Assembly: GCA_027494055.1 (NCBI GenBank)
Contig: JAOSJO010000022.1
Coordinates: 372,001 to 436,000 of the forward strand
Direction: 5' to 3'
Origin: Anaerolineae bacterium
Lineage (GTDB): Bacteria > Chloroflexota > Anaerolineae > Aggregatilineales > JAFGMM01
Length of the DNA stretch: 64,000 nt
Shown: positions 20,148-29,730 of the stretch, one piece after another
Layout of the letters: every line of letters begins with the position of its first letter
How positions within the stretch are numbered: position 1 is the stretch's first letter
The notes under the pieces: model-generated
What the model saw: the letters and a program-made list of their open reading frames with translations, nothing else
Database searches by the model: none
What the model was told of the DNA's origin: nothing
Translations under genes and position numbers: made by a program

Positions 20148-20159
20148 GAGGCCGTGATG

Positions 20160-20179
20160 TGCGCAACGGTACTTGCGCA
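20160..20179. promoter_or_regulatory. Dyad overlapping promoter, putative operator
   Basis: TGCGCAA-N6-TTGCGCA is a perfect 7-bp inverted repeat. Its right arm contains the TTGCGC that serves as the -35 element of the next promoter, a typical repressor position. Confidence 0.45.
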
Positions 20180-20201
20180 ATCGGGCGCACTTCTGTACGA
20201 T
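20173..20201 (+). promoter_or_regulatory. Putative downstream promoter of the receiver gene
   Basis: TTGCGC (20173-20178) and TACGAT (20196-20201) have a 17-nt spacer, with the -35 inside the dyad at 20160-20179. Confidence 0.45.
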
Positions 20202-20274
20202 ATGGTTGTTACGCGGGTTTGTCCCTTACTATAAAACACCTCCGCGCTTCAGCCAGGGAGGCGGATAACCGATT

Positions 20275-20721
20275 ATGACTCAACAGAAGAAGCAGGATGG
20301 GATGACCAGGGTCGTGTGTATCGAAGACGAGTCGGAAATGATTGACCTGGTCAAGCTCATTCTGAGCCGGCGCGGCTTTAAGGTGACAGGCGCGATGGGC
20401 GGGCGCGAGGGCCTGGAGGCCATCGCGCGCGAGAAACCCGACCTTGTCCTCCTCGACCTGATGATGCCCGACATGGACGGCTGGGAGGTCTACCAGCAGA
20501 TGAAGGCCAACGAGTCCATGCGCGACATCCCCGTGATCGTGGTCACGGCCAAAGCGCAGAGCATCGACAAGGTTCTGGGGCTGCACATCGCCAAAGTGGA
20601 TGATTACATTACCAAACCTTTTGGGCCACAGGAGTTGCTCAGCAGCGTTGAGCGCATCCTTGCAGCGCGGCAAAGCGCCAGGGCCGCGGCTGAGGCTGCG
20701 GCTGAGGCCGAAGCCGAATAG
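20275..20721 (+). CDS. Stand-alone receiver with Ala/Glu-rich tail
   Basis: A 148-residue CheY-like protein with phosphoacceptor D61 in LLDLMMPD and the conserved KPFGP near residue 113. After the receiver fold comes a tail of about 18 residues made almost only of Ala and Glu, probably a helix or flexible linker with no known output function. The gene has an unusually long regulatory region with two promoter candidates and an operator-like dyad. No kinase is adjacent. Confidence 0.9.
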   Translation: MTQQKKQDGMTRVVCIEDESEMIDLVKLILSRRGFKVTGAMGGREGLEAIAREKPDLVLLDLMMPDMDGWEVYQQMKANESMRDIPVIVVTAKAQSIDKVLGLHIAKVDDYITKPFGPQELLSSVERILAARQSARAAAEAAAEAEAE

Positions 20722-20848
20722 CGCCCTGCGGCCCCACCGTCCGAAACCGACCCCCTTCTGTCGCGTGCGCGTACAGCGCGCAACGTTGATACCTGGCATA
20801 AGACGTGCACAGGAGTCATCGTAGCCACCGTGTCACAGGAGGCGGTCC

Positions 20849-22174
20849 ATGCGCATACAGTCGATCCTCACGAGAGTAACGCCGATTCTCCTTGTCGTCG
20901 CCCTGAGTGGGGCGGCCCTCTCCGCGCCCATCCCATCGCTTGGGGCCGCGGCGCAGGGCGCGAACCTGCTCCGGAACCCCGGCTTTGAGGGCGAATACAG
21001 CACGTGGTGGAGCGGCAATACCCCATACGTCACCGTCCAGATTGCACCCGACTGGAACCCCTGGTGGCTGCCACAGGTCGAGAGCGACCCCTCGTGGCGG
21101 AACCGGATGCCAGAATACAAGCCCGCCGCCCCGTACCAGAACCGGATCCACAGCGGCGCGAACGCGCAACAGTACTTCACCTTCTACGGCACGCACGTCG
21201 CGGGCATATGGCAGCAGGTCCCGGTGACGCCGGGCGCGCGGCTGCGCTTCTCGATCTGGATGCAGGTATGGTCGAGCGCCTTCGATGACCCCAACGTCAG
21301 CGAGTCTGACGGCCAGGTCGATGTCAAAGTCGGCATCGACCCGACCGGCGGCACCGACCCGTTCAGCGCGACCGTGGTGTGGTCGTCGCCGCAGCGCATC
21401 TACGACCAGTGGTTCCAGATGAGCATCGAGGCGAACGCCAGCAGCAACAACGTCACGGTGTACGTCCGCACCGAGCCGCAGTTCCCGGTCAAGCACAACG
21501 ACATCTACATGGACGACGCCGAGCTGGTCGCGCTGGATGGGCAGGCCGTCACGCCCAGCCCGACGCCGGAGGAATTCGAGTCGCCAACGCCGACCGCCAC
21601 CAAGCCGCCCGTCGGTCCGACGGCGACGCCCTCACCGACCAACACGCCGGAGGTCGGGACCATCATCCACACCGTCCAGGCCGGCGATACGCTCTCCGGG
21701 CTGGCGGCGCGCTATGGCACCACCGTCGCCGCGATCATGAACGCCAACGGCCTGACCAGCACGATCATCTTCCCCGGCCAGCAACTCACCATCCCCACCA
21801 CGCAGGTGCAGCCTACCGCCACCCCCATCACGCCGACGCCCCGCCCGTCACCACGACAACGCACGTCGTGCAGCCCGGCGAGAACCTGTTCCGCATTTCG
21901 CTGCGCTACGGCACCACCGTGGAGGCCATCGCCCACCTCAACGGCATCGTCAACCCGAACCTGATCCACGTCGGGGCAGGTGCTCCAGATTCCTGCGACG
22001 GGTGGGCCGGCAGACCCGCCCCCGCCCGCGCCGCGCGTCCACGTGGTGCAGCGCGGGGAGAACGCCTTCCGCATCGCGCTGCGCTACGGCACGACCGTGG
22101 AGGCCATCGCCGCGCACAACGGCATCCGCAACCCGAACCTGATCTACGCGGGGCAGGTGTTGATTATCCCATGA
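20849..22174 (+). CDS. Exported protein with beta domain and three LysM repeats (two frameshifts)
   Basis: A signal peptide (ILLVVALSGAALSAPIP) is followed by a carbohydrate-binding-like domain starting NLLRNPGFEGEYSTWW (residues about 37-235). A Pro/Thr linker and three LysM modules then follow, two of them starting HTVQAGDTLSGLA and HVVQRGENAFRIA. AGGAGG lies 6 nt before the ATG. Two compensating indels are needed: a missing base at CCCC 21839-21842 and an extra G at 21973-21976. LysM domains bind peptidoglycan or chitin-like glycans, so the protein is probably wall-associated and presents the N-terminal domain outside. Confidence 0.85.
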
Positions 22175-22184
22175 GCAGGCCGGC

Positions 22185-22571
22185 ATGACCGACTGGCGCA
22201 CGATGCGCAACGCCGACACCGGCGCGGTGCTCCTGGAGCGCGTCAGGTGGTGCAATAGCTTCTGGTGCCGCTTCCGCGGCCTGATGATGCACCGCCCCCT
22301 TGCGCCGGACGAGGGGCTGCTCATCGTCTTTTCCAGCGAGAGCGCGACCGGCGCGTCGATCCACATGTTCTTCATGCGCTTTGCCATCGCCGCGGTCTGG
22401 CTGGATCGCGAATTCCGCGTGGTGCACACCGCGCTCGCCAGGCCGTGGCGGCCCTATTACGCCCCGCCGACGCCCGCCCGGTACGTGCTGGAGGCTCCGC
22501 CCGCCGTGCTGGAGCGCGTCGCGGTGGGGGACCGTTTCGTCTTCGAAGCGGCTGAGGGCGCGGCCGGCTGA
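22185..22571 (+). CDS. DUF192 family protein
   Basis: A 128-residue DUF192 protein. The conserved pattern FRGLMMHRPLAPDEGLLIVF, HMFFMRFAIAAVWLD and PARYVLEAP is complete. No signal peptide is seen, unlike many secreted members. It starts 10 nt after the LysM gene and is followed 24 nt later by a second LysM protein, so it is probably in an operon with cell-envelope genes. Its function is unknown. Confidence 0.88.
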   Translation: MTDWRTMRNADTGAVLLERVRWCNSFWCRFRGLMMHRPLAPDEGLLIVFSSESATGASIHMFFMRFAIAAVWLDREFRVVHTALARPWRPYYAPPTPARYVLEAPPAVLERVAVGDRFVFEAAEGAAG

Positions 22572-22595
22572 CCCGCCTTCCTGAGGAGAGCACCC

Positions 22596-24020
22596 GTGCC
22601 CCGACGCGCCCTCGCGACCGTCTTGGTGACCCTGGCCCTGCTCATGGCAGGGCCGGCGCACGCCCAGGAGCCGGGCGACGGGGCCGGCCTCATCCACGTC
22701 GTGCAGCGCGGCGAAAGCCTGTACCGCATCGCGCAGCGCTACGGCGTCACGGTGGATGACCTCACCGCCGCGAACGACATCGCCGACCCGCGCCGCATCT
22801 ACCCCGGCCAGGAGCTGCGCATCCCCAACGCGGGCGCGGCGGACGCCGGGACGGGCGAGGCGCTGGTCACGCACGTGGTGCAGCCCGGCGACACCCTGCT
22901 CAGCCTGTCCTACCGCTACGCCACGACCGCCGACCGCGTGGCCGAACTCAACAATCTGGTGAACGGGACGCGGCTCTACGTGGGACAGGCGCTCACCATC
23001 GCGCAGGGCAGCGCGGGCGCGTCGCCGGTACAGCGCGGGCGCGTGCACACCGTCATCGACGGCGACACGCTGCTCAGCCTGGCGCGCCACTACGGGGTCG
23101 ATGCGCGCGACATCAGCCGCGTCAATGCGCTGTCCAGCCCGGCGGTCCTCTACCCCGGCCAGCGCCTCGTCATCCCCGGCGGCCCCGACGATGAAAGCGC
23201 GCCGCTGCTCCGCGAGCTGCCCGACCCGCTCCTGAGCCTCAGCATCGACCCGCTGCCGGCGGTCCAGGGGCAGACGATCGGGATGCGCGCGCAGACCAGC
23301 CGCCCGGCGACGGTCACGGGCGCGTTCATGGGCCGGCCCATCGCGTTCAACACCAGCGACGGCCTGAACCACACTTTCGTGTTCGGCATCCACCCACTGA
23401 CGGCGCGCGGGCTGTACCCGTTTATCGTCTTCGTGCGCGACACCGCCGATTACCTGGCGCACCTCAGCGTGGACGTGCTCGTCGTCGAGGGCAACTATGG
23501 CCGCGAGGTCGTGCCGGTCTCCGGGCAGCTTCAGGCCCTGCTGGATGAGAGCGTCACGCAGCCAGAGCTGGCCCGCCTCGCGAGCGTGATGACCATCGCC
23601 AACCCCGAACGCTACTGGGGCGAGGGCGTCTTCCACAGGCCGGTTGCGCAGCGCGTGACCTCGTATTTCGGCACGCGGCGCTCCTATGGCGGCCTGATGG
23701 ACGGCCTGCACGCCGGCGTGGACTTCGGCAGCCCGATTGGCACGCCGATCTACGCGCCCGCCCCGGGCCGCGTGGTGCTCGCGGAGCAGTTGGCCGTGCG
23801 CGGCAACGCGACCATCATCGACCACGGTTGGGGCGTGTATAGCGGCTTCTGGCACCAGTCGCAGCTTGGCGTCGCCGTCGGGCAGACGGTCGAGGCCGGG
23901 GACCTCGTCGGGTACGTGGGCAACACCGGCCTCTCGACCGGCGCGCACCTGCACTGGGAGATGTGGGTGAGCGGCGTGCCGGTCGATCCGCTCCAGTGGC
24001 TTGAGCGCGTCTTCCCCTAG
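22596..24020 (+). CDS. LysM and M23 peptidase protein
   Basis: A 474-residue exported protein. A signal peptide (LATVLVTLALLMAGPAHAQ) is followed by three LysM repeats (about residues 33-77, 90-135 and 148-193), a beta-rich linker domain and a C-terminal M23 peptidase. Zinc ligands are visible in HAGVDFG (HxxxD) and HLHWEM (HxH). GTG at 22596 has GAGGAG 7 nt upstream. M23 enzymes cut peptidoglycan cross-bridges, so it should act in the cell wall in division or remodelling. The frame is intact. Confidence 0.93.
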   Translation: MPRRALATVLVTLALLMAGPAHAQEPGDGAGLIHVVQRGESLYRIAQRYGVTVDDLTAANDIADPRRIYPGQELRIPNAGAADAGTGEALVTHVVQPGDTLLSLSYRYATTADRVAELNNLVNGTRLYVGQALTIAQGSAGASPVQRGRVHTVIDGDTLLSLARHYGVDARDISRVNALSSPAVLYPGQRLVIPGGPDDESAPLLRELPDPLLSLSIDPLPAVQGQTIGMRAQTSRPATVTGAFMGRPIAFNTSDGLNHTFVFGIHPLTARGLYPFIVFVRDTADYLAHLSVDVLVVEGNYGREVVPVSGQLQALLDESVTQPELARLASVMTIANPERYWGEGVFHRPVAQRVTSYFGTRRSYGGLMDGLHAGVDFGSPIGTPIYAPAPGRVVLAEQLAVRGNATIIDHGWGVYSGFWHQSQLGVAVGQTVEAGDLVGYVGNTGLSTGAHLHWEMWVSGVPVDPLQWLERVFP

Positions 24021-24107
24021 CCGGCCTCAGGTTGCGCGGGGGAAGCGTTTAACCGCGAATAACGCCATTTCAGAAGAAGCGTGCTGTGTTCCTGCCAACC
24101 GCCATAT

Positions 24108-24180
24108 CTGGCGGTAGGGGTGACCCGGCGGGTCGTCCCTACGACCCCCGCATCTCAATGTTTGTGACAGGAGCATAGCT
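24108..24180 (+). repeat. Palindromic dispersed repeat, left copy
   Basis: A GGCGGTAGGGG..CCCTACGACCC palindrome is followed by CATCTCAATGTTTGTGAC. A direct, clearly related copy lies at 25738-25809. Together they flank the solute-binding protein gene. Confidence 0.75.
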
Positions 24181-24192
24181 ATCCGTGGTTAA

Positions 24193-25521
24193 TCAACCCT
24201 CCGCCGCGAGGAGCGCGCGCGCCACGAGGTCGGCGACCTCCGCCTGCACGACGCGCAGCATGGTCTCCACCGACTCGTCGCCCACAATCACGCGCGCGCG
24301 GCCCTGCGCCAGGGCCTCGGCAATCTGCGTCCACGCCGGGACGCGCGCCGGGTAGAAGCTGGCCGCCATCTGCTCCAGGAAGAAGGGCAGCACCGGGTCA
24401 TCCTGGAAGGCGTCGGAGTCTATGAACGCGGCGCGCGGCTGGAACATGCCCGCCTCGGCGTAGTAGCGGTCGGGGGTGGTCGAGCAGGAACCAGGCCAGC
24501 TTCCAGGCCGCGGCACGCGCCAGCAGCGGCGATGCGGCGTTCACCATCAGCAGGTTGGCGAACACCGCGCCCCGGTTCTCGTTGACCGCGTCCGCCCAGG
24601 TGGGCACGGGATGGACCGACCAGTCAATCCTCGCCGCCTCGATCTGCGCTGCGCCCCCGATGCCGAAGGTGCATTCAGTCGCGAGCAGGCCCTTCAGGAA
24701 GCTGACGCGCGTGTCCTCGAAGTCGGGGCCGCCGAGGTTCCATTCGTTTGCCCAGTCGGTCCAGTAGGCCATCACGCGCGCCGCTTCGGGCGTGTCGATG
24801 GTCACCGTGAACGTCTGCTCATCGACCAGGGCGCTGCCCAACTGGCGCACCATCGGCTCGAATTGCAGCCATATGAAGAGCGGCGCAGACCAGTTGAAGT
24901 CGAACCCCCGCTGGGTGATCGCGCCCTGCGCGTCGCGCACGGTCAGTTGTTCGGCGACATCGCGCATCGCCTCCCACGTGTCGGGGAAGTCGCGCGCCGG
25001 GTCGAGGCCGGCGTCGCGCCACAGGGCGTCGTTCGTGTAACAGGCGTAGCCGCTCACGTCCAGCGGGAAGGCAAAGAGCCGCCCGCCAAACGCGCCACCC
25101 GCGAGCAGCGACGGCGCGGGCGCGTAGAGCGTTTCGAGGTCGCTGGTCGCCTCCAGCCGGCGGCCTCCGGATCGAACGGCGCGAGGCGGCCCTCGGCGTG
25201 GTACTGGCCGATTTCGCCCGTCCACTGGCTGAACAGGTCCGGGCCGATGCCGGCGGCGAGCGCGGTGCGCAGGACGGCGTCGTAGTTCATCGGCGAGAAG
25301 GTTTCGAGCACGACCTCGATCTCCGGGTTGTCCGCCATGAACTGCGCGATCAGGTCCTCATCGACGGCGGCGCGCCGGTCATCCCGTTGCAGCCACACGG
25401 TGACGGTGACCGGCTCCGCCTCATCCTGGGCGCTCACTGACGGCGGCGCGGGCAGCGGGGCAAGGCGCGTCAGAACCAGGAGCAGGGCAAGGAGCGGTAG
25501 CTTCAGGCGGCGCAGGCGCAT
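24193..25521 (-). CDS. Extracellular solute-binding protein, sugar type (two frameshifts)
   Basis: A protein of about 442 residues of the ABC sugar-binding family 1. A signal peptide (LPLLALLLVLTRLAPLP) is followed by a start typical of the family (VTVTVWLQRDDRR, FMADNPEIEVVLETFSP), and FPLDVSGYACYTNDALW in the middle. A base is missing near 25157-25161 and an extra base sits in the G5 run 24472-24476; together they restore one frame. No permease or ATPase genes are adjacent, so it must use partners encoded elsewhere. It is flanked by direct repeats and preceded by an odd homopolymer-rich leader. Confidence 0.82.
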
Positions 25522-25926
25522 CGGGTCATCCCCATTGAGCGAAGATACAGCACCGGGCGGGGCAACCCGCCGCAGTGTGCGCTGATTGTATAACACTCCT
25601 GGGGGCGCAACAACCGTGGGCGAAAACAACCCAAAACACAAAAAAAAAAAATTTACCCCCCCCAAAGATCCAAATTTGTTGGTTTTTCGACCGCTTTGTA
25701 GAGGTACAGCACGCCGTATCCCCATCCACCACCCTGTCTGGCGGTAGGGGCGAACCGCCGGTTCGCCCCTACGACCCTACATCTCAAGGTTTGTGATCGG
25801 CGCATAGCCACACCGTGCAATCGCCGACCACAGGCCCGCCCCCGCGTGAGATGCGCGCCGCCGCCCGCGCTTGACCACCCTGCCCATTCAGGCTAGACTC
25901 CCCGGCGCAACAGGCGGAGGACGTGG
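25522..25926. other. Intergenic region with A12 and C8 runs
   Basis: This divergent region holds an A12 run (25640-25651) and a C8 run (25656-25663) in an AT-richer stretch unlike the rest of the window. The repeat at 25738-25809 lies to its right. No gene was seen. Confidence 0.55.
25738..25809 (+). repeat. Palindromic dispersed repeat, right copy
   Basis: A GTAGGGGCGAACCG-C-CGGTTCGCCCCTAC perfect palindrome is followed by a tail matching the left copy at 24108-24180 (CATCTCAAGGTTTGTGAT). The orientation is the same as the left copy. Confidence 0.78.
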
Positions 25927-27321
25927 ATGCGCATTCCCCCAATGGTTGGCAATCAGCGCGGCAATCGTGACGCTGGCCGTCGTGGTCGTGGCCGGCGTCG
26001 TCCTGCTCCAGCCGCCAGGCCCGGTCATCGCCGAGGCGCGCACGAGCAGCGCGCGCATCACGCCCAACGCCGACGGCGTGGACGACGTGACCACGATCCG
26101 CTACCGTCTCACGCGCCAGGCGGCGGTGAGCATCTACTTCGAGGACGGGGATGGCAACCGCTATTACTTCCGCCGCGAGCGCATGCGCACGCGCGGCGAA
26201 TACGCCGTGCAGTTCAGCGGCGTGGTTGAGGGCTACACCCTGCCCGGCGAGACCGTCGCCGGGACGGTGGAAGCGCGCCTGCTCCCGAACGGCGCATACA
26301 CCTGGGTCGTCGAGGCGACCGCCGACGGCGCGCCTCAGCGCGCGACCGGGACGCTCACCATCGCCGACGCCGACGCCACCCTGCCTGACCTGACCGAATT
26401 CACCATCTCGCCCCAGGCGTTCACGCCCAACCAGGACGGCATCGCCGACCGCACGGCGATCAACGTCTATCTGGTGAAGGATGCGACCCTCACCGTATAC
26501 CTCGACGGCCCCAGCGGCGAGCGCCTCTACGTGGCGGAGCGCCTCGAAGGCCGCGAGCCAGGCGAGATGGGCCGCCACCTGTTCGACTACGAAGGCGGCG
26601 TGGACCTGGGCGCCGACCCGCCGCCGGACGGCGTGTACACGGTCACCGCGGTCGCCGAGGACGCCGAAGGCCAGCGCGTGACGCGCACCGCGACGCTCAC
26701 CATCGCGCAGGGGGGCGCGCCGCGCGCCGAGATCGTGCCGCAGACGGTGGGCGTGAGCGTGTTCTTCGACACCATGCCCTATGACGCGCGCTACCTCACG
26801 ACCGCCGAAGCGCCCGGCGACCTGATCGCCCTGCCGGAGGGATGTCGGCGCTGACGACGGCGATCACGGTGCCGCGCGGCGACATGCTCGTCTTCCGGCT
26901 CACGGTGTGGAACTACAGCAACATCCCGATCCGAACGACCGGACCGCCGCCGGGGACGGTGTACCAGCAGGACCAGCGCGCCAGCGGTCTGGGCTGGTAC
27001 GACGAGTCGGGCGCGTGGCGCGTGGGCATCGACTGCGACACCGCGATGAGCGACTACCCCTGGCGCTGGGCAATCGGGGCCGCCGACGAACTGACCGTCG
27101 TCGAGGAGAACGGCCAGACCTACTACTACCTCCCGCCCGGCCAGCAGGCGGTCGTGTGGGGCGCGATCCGCCTCACCGACATCGTTGAGGCGCGCAACCC
27201 GCAGTTCTGCTGGGCGGGCCTGATCCACGAGGATGTCGGCATCGCCGAGCTGAACAACCGCGTCGGCGCGCGCGAGATCGAGATCGTGGAAGGCCCCAAC
27301 GCGCTTGCCCCTGGCGACTAA
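25927..27321 (+). CDS. Anchored extracytoplasmic beta-rich protein (two frameshifts)
   Basis: The ATG at 25927 follows GGCGGAGG by 6 nt. Removing one C from C5 at 25936-25940 gives a signal anchor (MRIPQWLAISAAIVTLAV), which is why this start was preferred over a TTG at 25871. Two FlgD/Ig-like repeats follow (ITPNADGVDDVTTIRYRL, then FTPNQDGIADRTAINVYL), each ending in a GxYTxxVxA strand. A third domain begins after a missing G at 26839-26841 and contains DYPWRWAIG. The repeats resemble gliding-motility or surface-protein modules. No enzyme motif was seen and the function is unknown. Confidence 0.72.
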
Positions 27322-27368
27322 CTACTGTAACATTCGAGCAGCTTACAGCGCCGCAGGGCGCTGCGCCC

Positions 27369-28640
27369 GTGCCAGAAGCCAACGAGGGACGCGCCATCAA
27401 CCGCCAACGTGTTCTGATCGCGATTGTTCTATGCGCCGGCGCTTTGCTGCTCGCGGCGTGCGGCAGGGGCGGCCCGGCGGCGACCGCGGCCCCCACCGCG
27501 ACGGCCACGGTGATCGCCACCGGCCTCCCGACGGTGCCGCCGCCGGTCCCGGTGGGCAGCGCCGAGAACCCCCTCACCCTGGTGATCGCCCCGCCGGGCG
27601 ACCGCGCGGCGGCGCGCGAGGTCCGTGAGGCCGCTGACGCCCTGGCGGCCCTGCTCAGTTGGTCGCCCGACCTGCCGCCCACGCCGACCCAGGCCGCCAT
27701 CACCGAGGACGAGGCCGACGCCCCCGCGCCCGGCGCAAGCGCCACGCCCGCGCCGCCGCCTGAGCCGCCCTATCACATCGACGTGCTGCTCGTCGATACC
27801 TACGCCGACGTGCTGCACGCGCTCTGCGACCAGGACGCGCCAGCGGTCGGCTGGGTGGACGGCTGGGCCTTTCTCTACGCCGAGGCGAGCGGCTGCGCGA
27901 CGGCGCGCTACCTGGCCGTCGGCGAGGGCGGCGCAACCGGGGTCAGGAGCATGATCGTCCGGCACGTGCCCTACATGCCCGTGGACGAGGACACGGAAGC
28001 CACGCCGGTTCCGATCAACACCGTCGCCGACCTCACCGGGCGGCGCTTCTGCCGCCTCGGCTACGGCGACGATGTGTCGTGGCGCATCCCCGCGCTGATG
28101 ATGAAAGCCGCCGGCGTGGACCCGGTGACCGGCCTGGCGAGCGTCACGGATTACGGCAGCGTGGAAGACCTGATCCGCGCCGTGTACCTCGGCGCGTGCG
28201 ACGCCGCCGGGATGCCGCCGGACGCGCTCGACGGGCTGGACCTCGAAGCGCTCGGCCTGGACAAGCTACAGCCCACGGTTGACCCGCTGGACCCGGCGGA
28301 CGCCCAGGCCATCGCGGCGGCGGAGGTCATCCTGCCCCCGCTCAATCAGGCGGTGCGCCGGCTGGACACGTCCATCGAAGTGCCCGGCCTCATCATGATC
28401 TACCCGATGATCGTCCCGTTCGACGCGCGCGAGAAGCTCAACAACGCGCTCGCGCCGCTGGCGGAGTAGACAGCCGCGGATGCCGGCGCGGAGGGCGGCG
28501 AACCGGCCACCGAGATCGCGCGCGCGCTGGACACGCTGCTCGGCGTGAAGGCCCTGCGCCTGATCGAAGGCAGCGAGTTCCAGGCGCTGCGGACCTTCGT
28601 GGCGCGCGCCGGCCTGGACCCGGTTGCGTTCGGCAGGTAG
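27369..28640 (+). CDS. PhnD-like substrate-binding lipoprotein, in-frame TAG
   Basis: A lipoprotein signal with lipobox LLLAACG is followed by a Thr/Pro-rich linker and a domain resembling phosphate/phosphonate-type binding proteins (ADLTGRRFCRLGYGDD, YGSVEDLIRAVYLGACDAAG). The reading frame meets TAG at 28467-28469 and then stays open in the same frame to 28640. That extension carries the usual family C-terminus (GSEFQALRTFVARAGLDP). A CAG-to-TAG change or base-call error is the simplest reading, and a shortened protein ending at 28469 is the alternative. The start is a GTG. No ABC partners are adjacent. Confidence 0.75.
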
Positions 28641-28695
28641 CCGGCGCGCCGCTGGTCCCTGCCCTGGCCCGAAGCCGCAGGCACAGCAACCCACC

Positions 28696-29688
28696 ATGTC
28701 TGTTGCACAGCCCGAACCGCGCGCCGCAGGGCGCAATGCGCGGGCGGACCTCGCCGTCGTCATCGTCACGTGGAACGTGCGCGACCTGGCGCTCGACGCG
28801 CTGCGCACCCTCACCGATGACCTCGCCGCCTCCGGCATGGAGGCGACGGTCTGGGTGGTGGACAACGCCTCCACCGACGGGACCGCCGCGGCGGTTCGCG
28901 CCGCCTTCCCCGCCGTGCGCGTCATCGCCAGCAGCAGCAACCTCGGCTTCGCCGGCGGCAACAACCTGGCGCTGCGCGAACTCGGCTTCGACGACGCCAG
29001 CAGCGCCGCGCCGGCGGCGGCTTTCCTGCTCAACCCGGATACGCGCGTGCAGCGGGGCGCGGTGCGGGCGCTCTACGACACGCTGCGCACGCACCCACGC
29101 GCGGGGCTGGTGGGCGCGCGGCTCACCTACGCCGACGGGTCGTTTCAGCACAGCGCGTTCCGGTTCCCCGGCCTGGGGCAGATCATCGTCGAGCTGCTGC
29201 GCGTGCCGGGCCGCCTGCACGAGAGCCGCTTCAACGGGCGCTACCCGCGCGACCGGTACGCGCGCGGCGCGCCGTTCCCGGTCGATCACACCCTGGGCGC
29301 TACGATGATGGTTCGCCGCGAGGCGATCCAGCAGGTGGGCCTGCTCGACGAGGGGTTCTACGTGTACTGCGAGGAGATCGACTGGCAGATGCGGCTCCGC
29401 GCGGCGGGCTGGGAGGTCTACTGCGTCCCGGCGGCGCACGTCACGCACCTGGCCGGCCAGAGCACCGGGCAGGTGCGCGCCGCGAGCCTGGTCAACCTGT
29501 GGCGCAGCCGCGTGCGGCTGTACGAGAAGCACTACCCGCGCCACAAGGTCGCGCTTGCGCGCTGGCTCATCCGCGTCGGGATGCAGCGGCAGGCGCGGCT
29601 GGCGGCGGCGCGCTTCGCAGCGGGGGAGATCAGCGCCGCAGAGCGCAGCGCGCTGGTCGAAGCCTACCGGACCATCCGCGCGCTATAA
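28696..29688 (+). CDS. Glycosyltransferase family 2 (rhamnosyltransferase-like)
   Basis: A 330-residue GT2 enzyme of the GT-A fold. The nucleotide-binding start is ADLAVVIVTWNVRDLALDAL, then DNASTDGTAAAV, with AGGNNLALRE and the metal-site region LLNPDTRVQ. The C-terminal third carries EEIDWQMRLRAAGWEVYCVP, typical of WbbL-like enzymes. It transfers a sugar from a nucleotide donor during surface polysaccharide synthesis; donor and acceptor are unknown. The ATG at 28696 was chosen over an upstream in-frame start because similarity begins later. It is paired with a second GT2 gene 42 nt downstream. Confidence 0.88.
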   Translation: MSVAQPEPRAAGRNARADLAVVIVTWNVRDLALDALRTLTDDLAASGMEATVWVVDNASTDGTAAAVRAAFPAVRVIASSSNLGFAGGNNLALRELGFDDASSAAPAAAFLLNPDTRVQRGAVRALYDTLRTHPRAGLVGARLTYADGSFQHSAFRFPGLGQIIVELLRVPGRLHESRFNGRYPRDRYARGAPFPVDHTLGATMMVRREAIQQVGLLDEGFYVYCEEIDWQMRLRAAGWEVYCVPAAHVTHLAGQSTGQVRAASLVNLWRSRVRLYEKHYPRHKVALARWLIRVGMQRQARLAAARFAAGEISAAERSALVEAYRTIRAL

Positions 29689-29730
29689 TCGGGCTGCGCC
29701 GCACATCAGAAGAAGGGCTGCCGCCAGGAC

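Noticed and set aside
24105..25809. CRISPR array
   Set aside because: The palindromic repeats are few, irregularly spaced and divergent, with no spacers and no cas genes.
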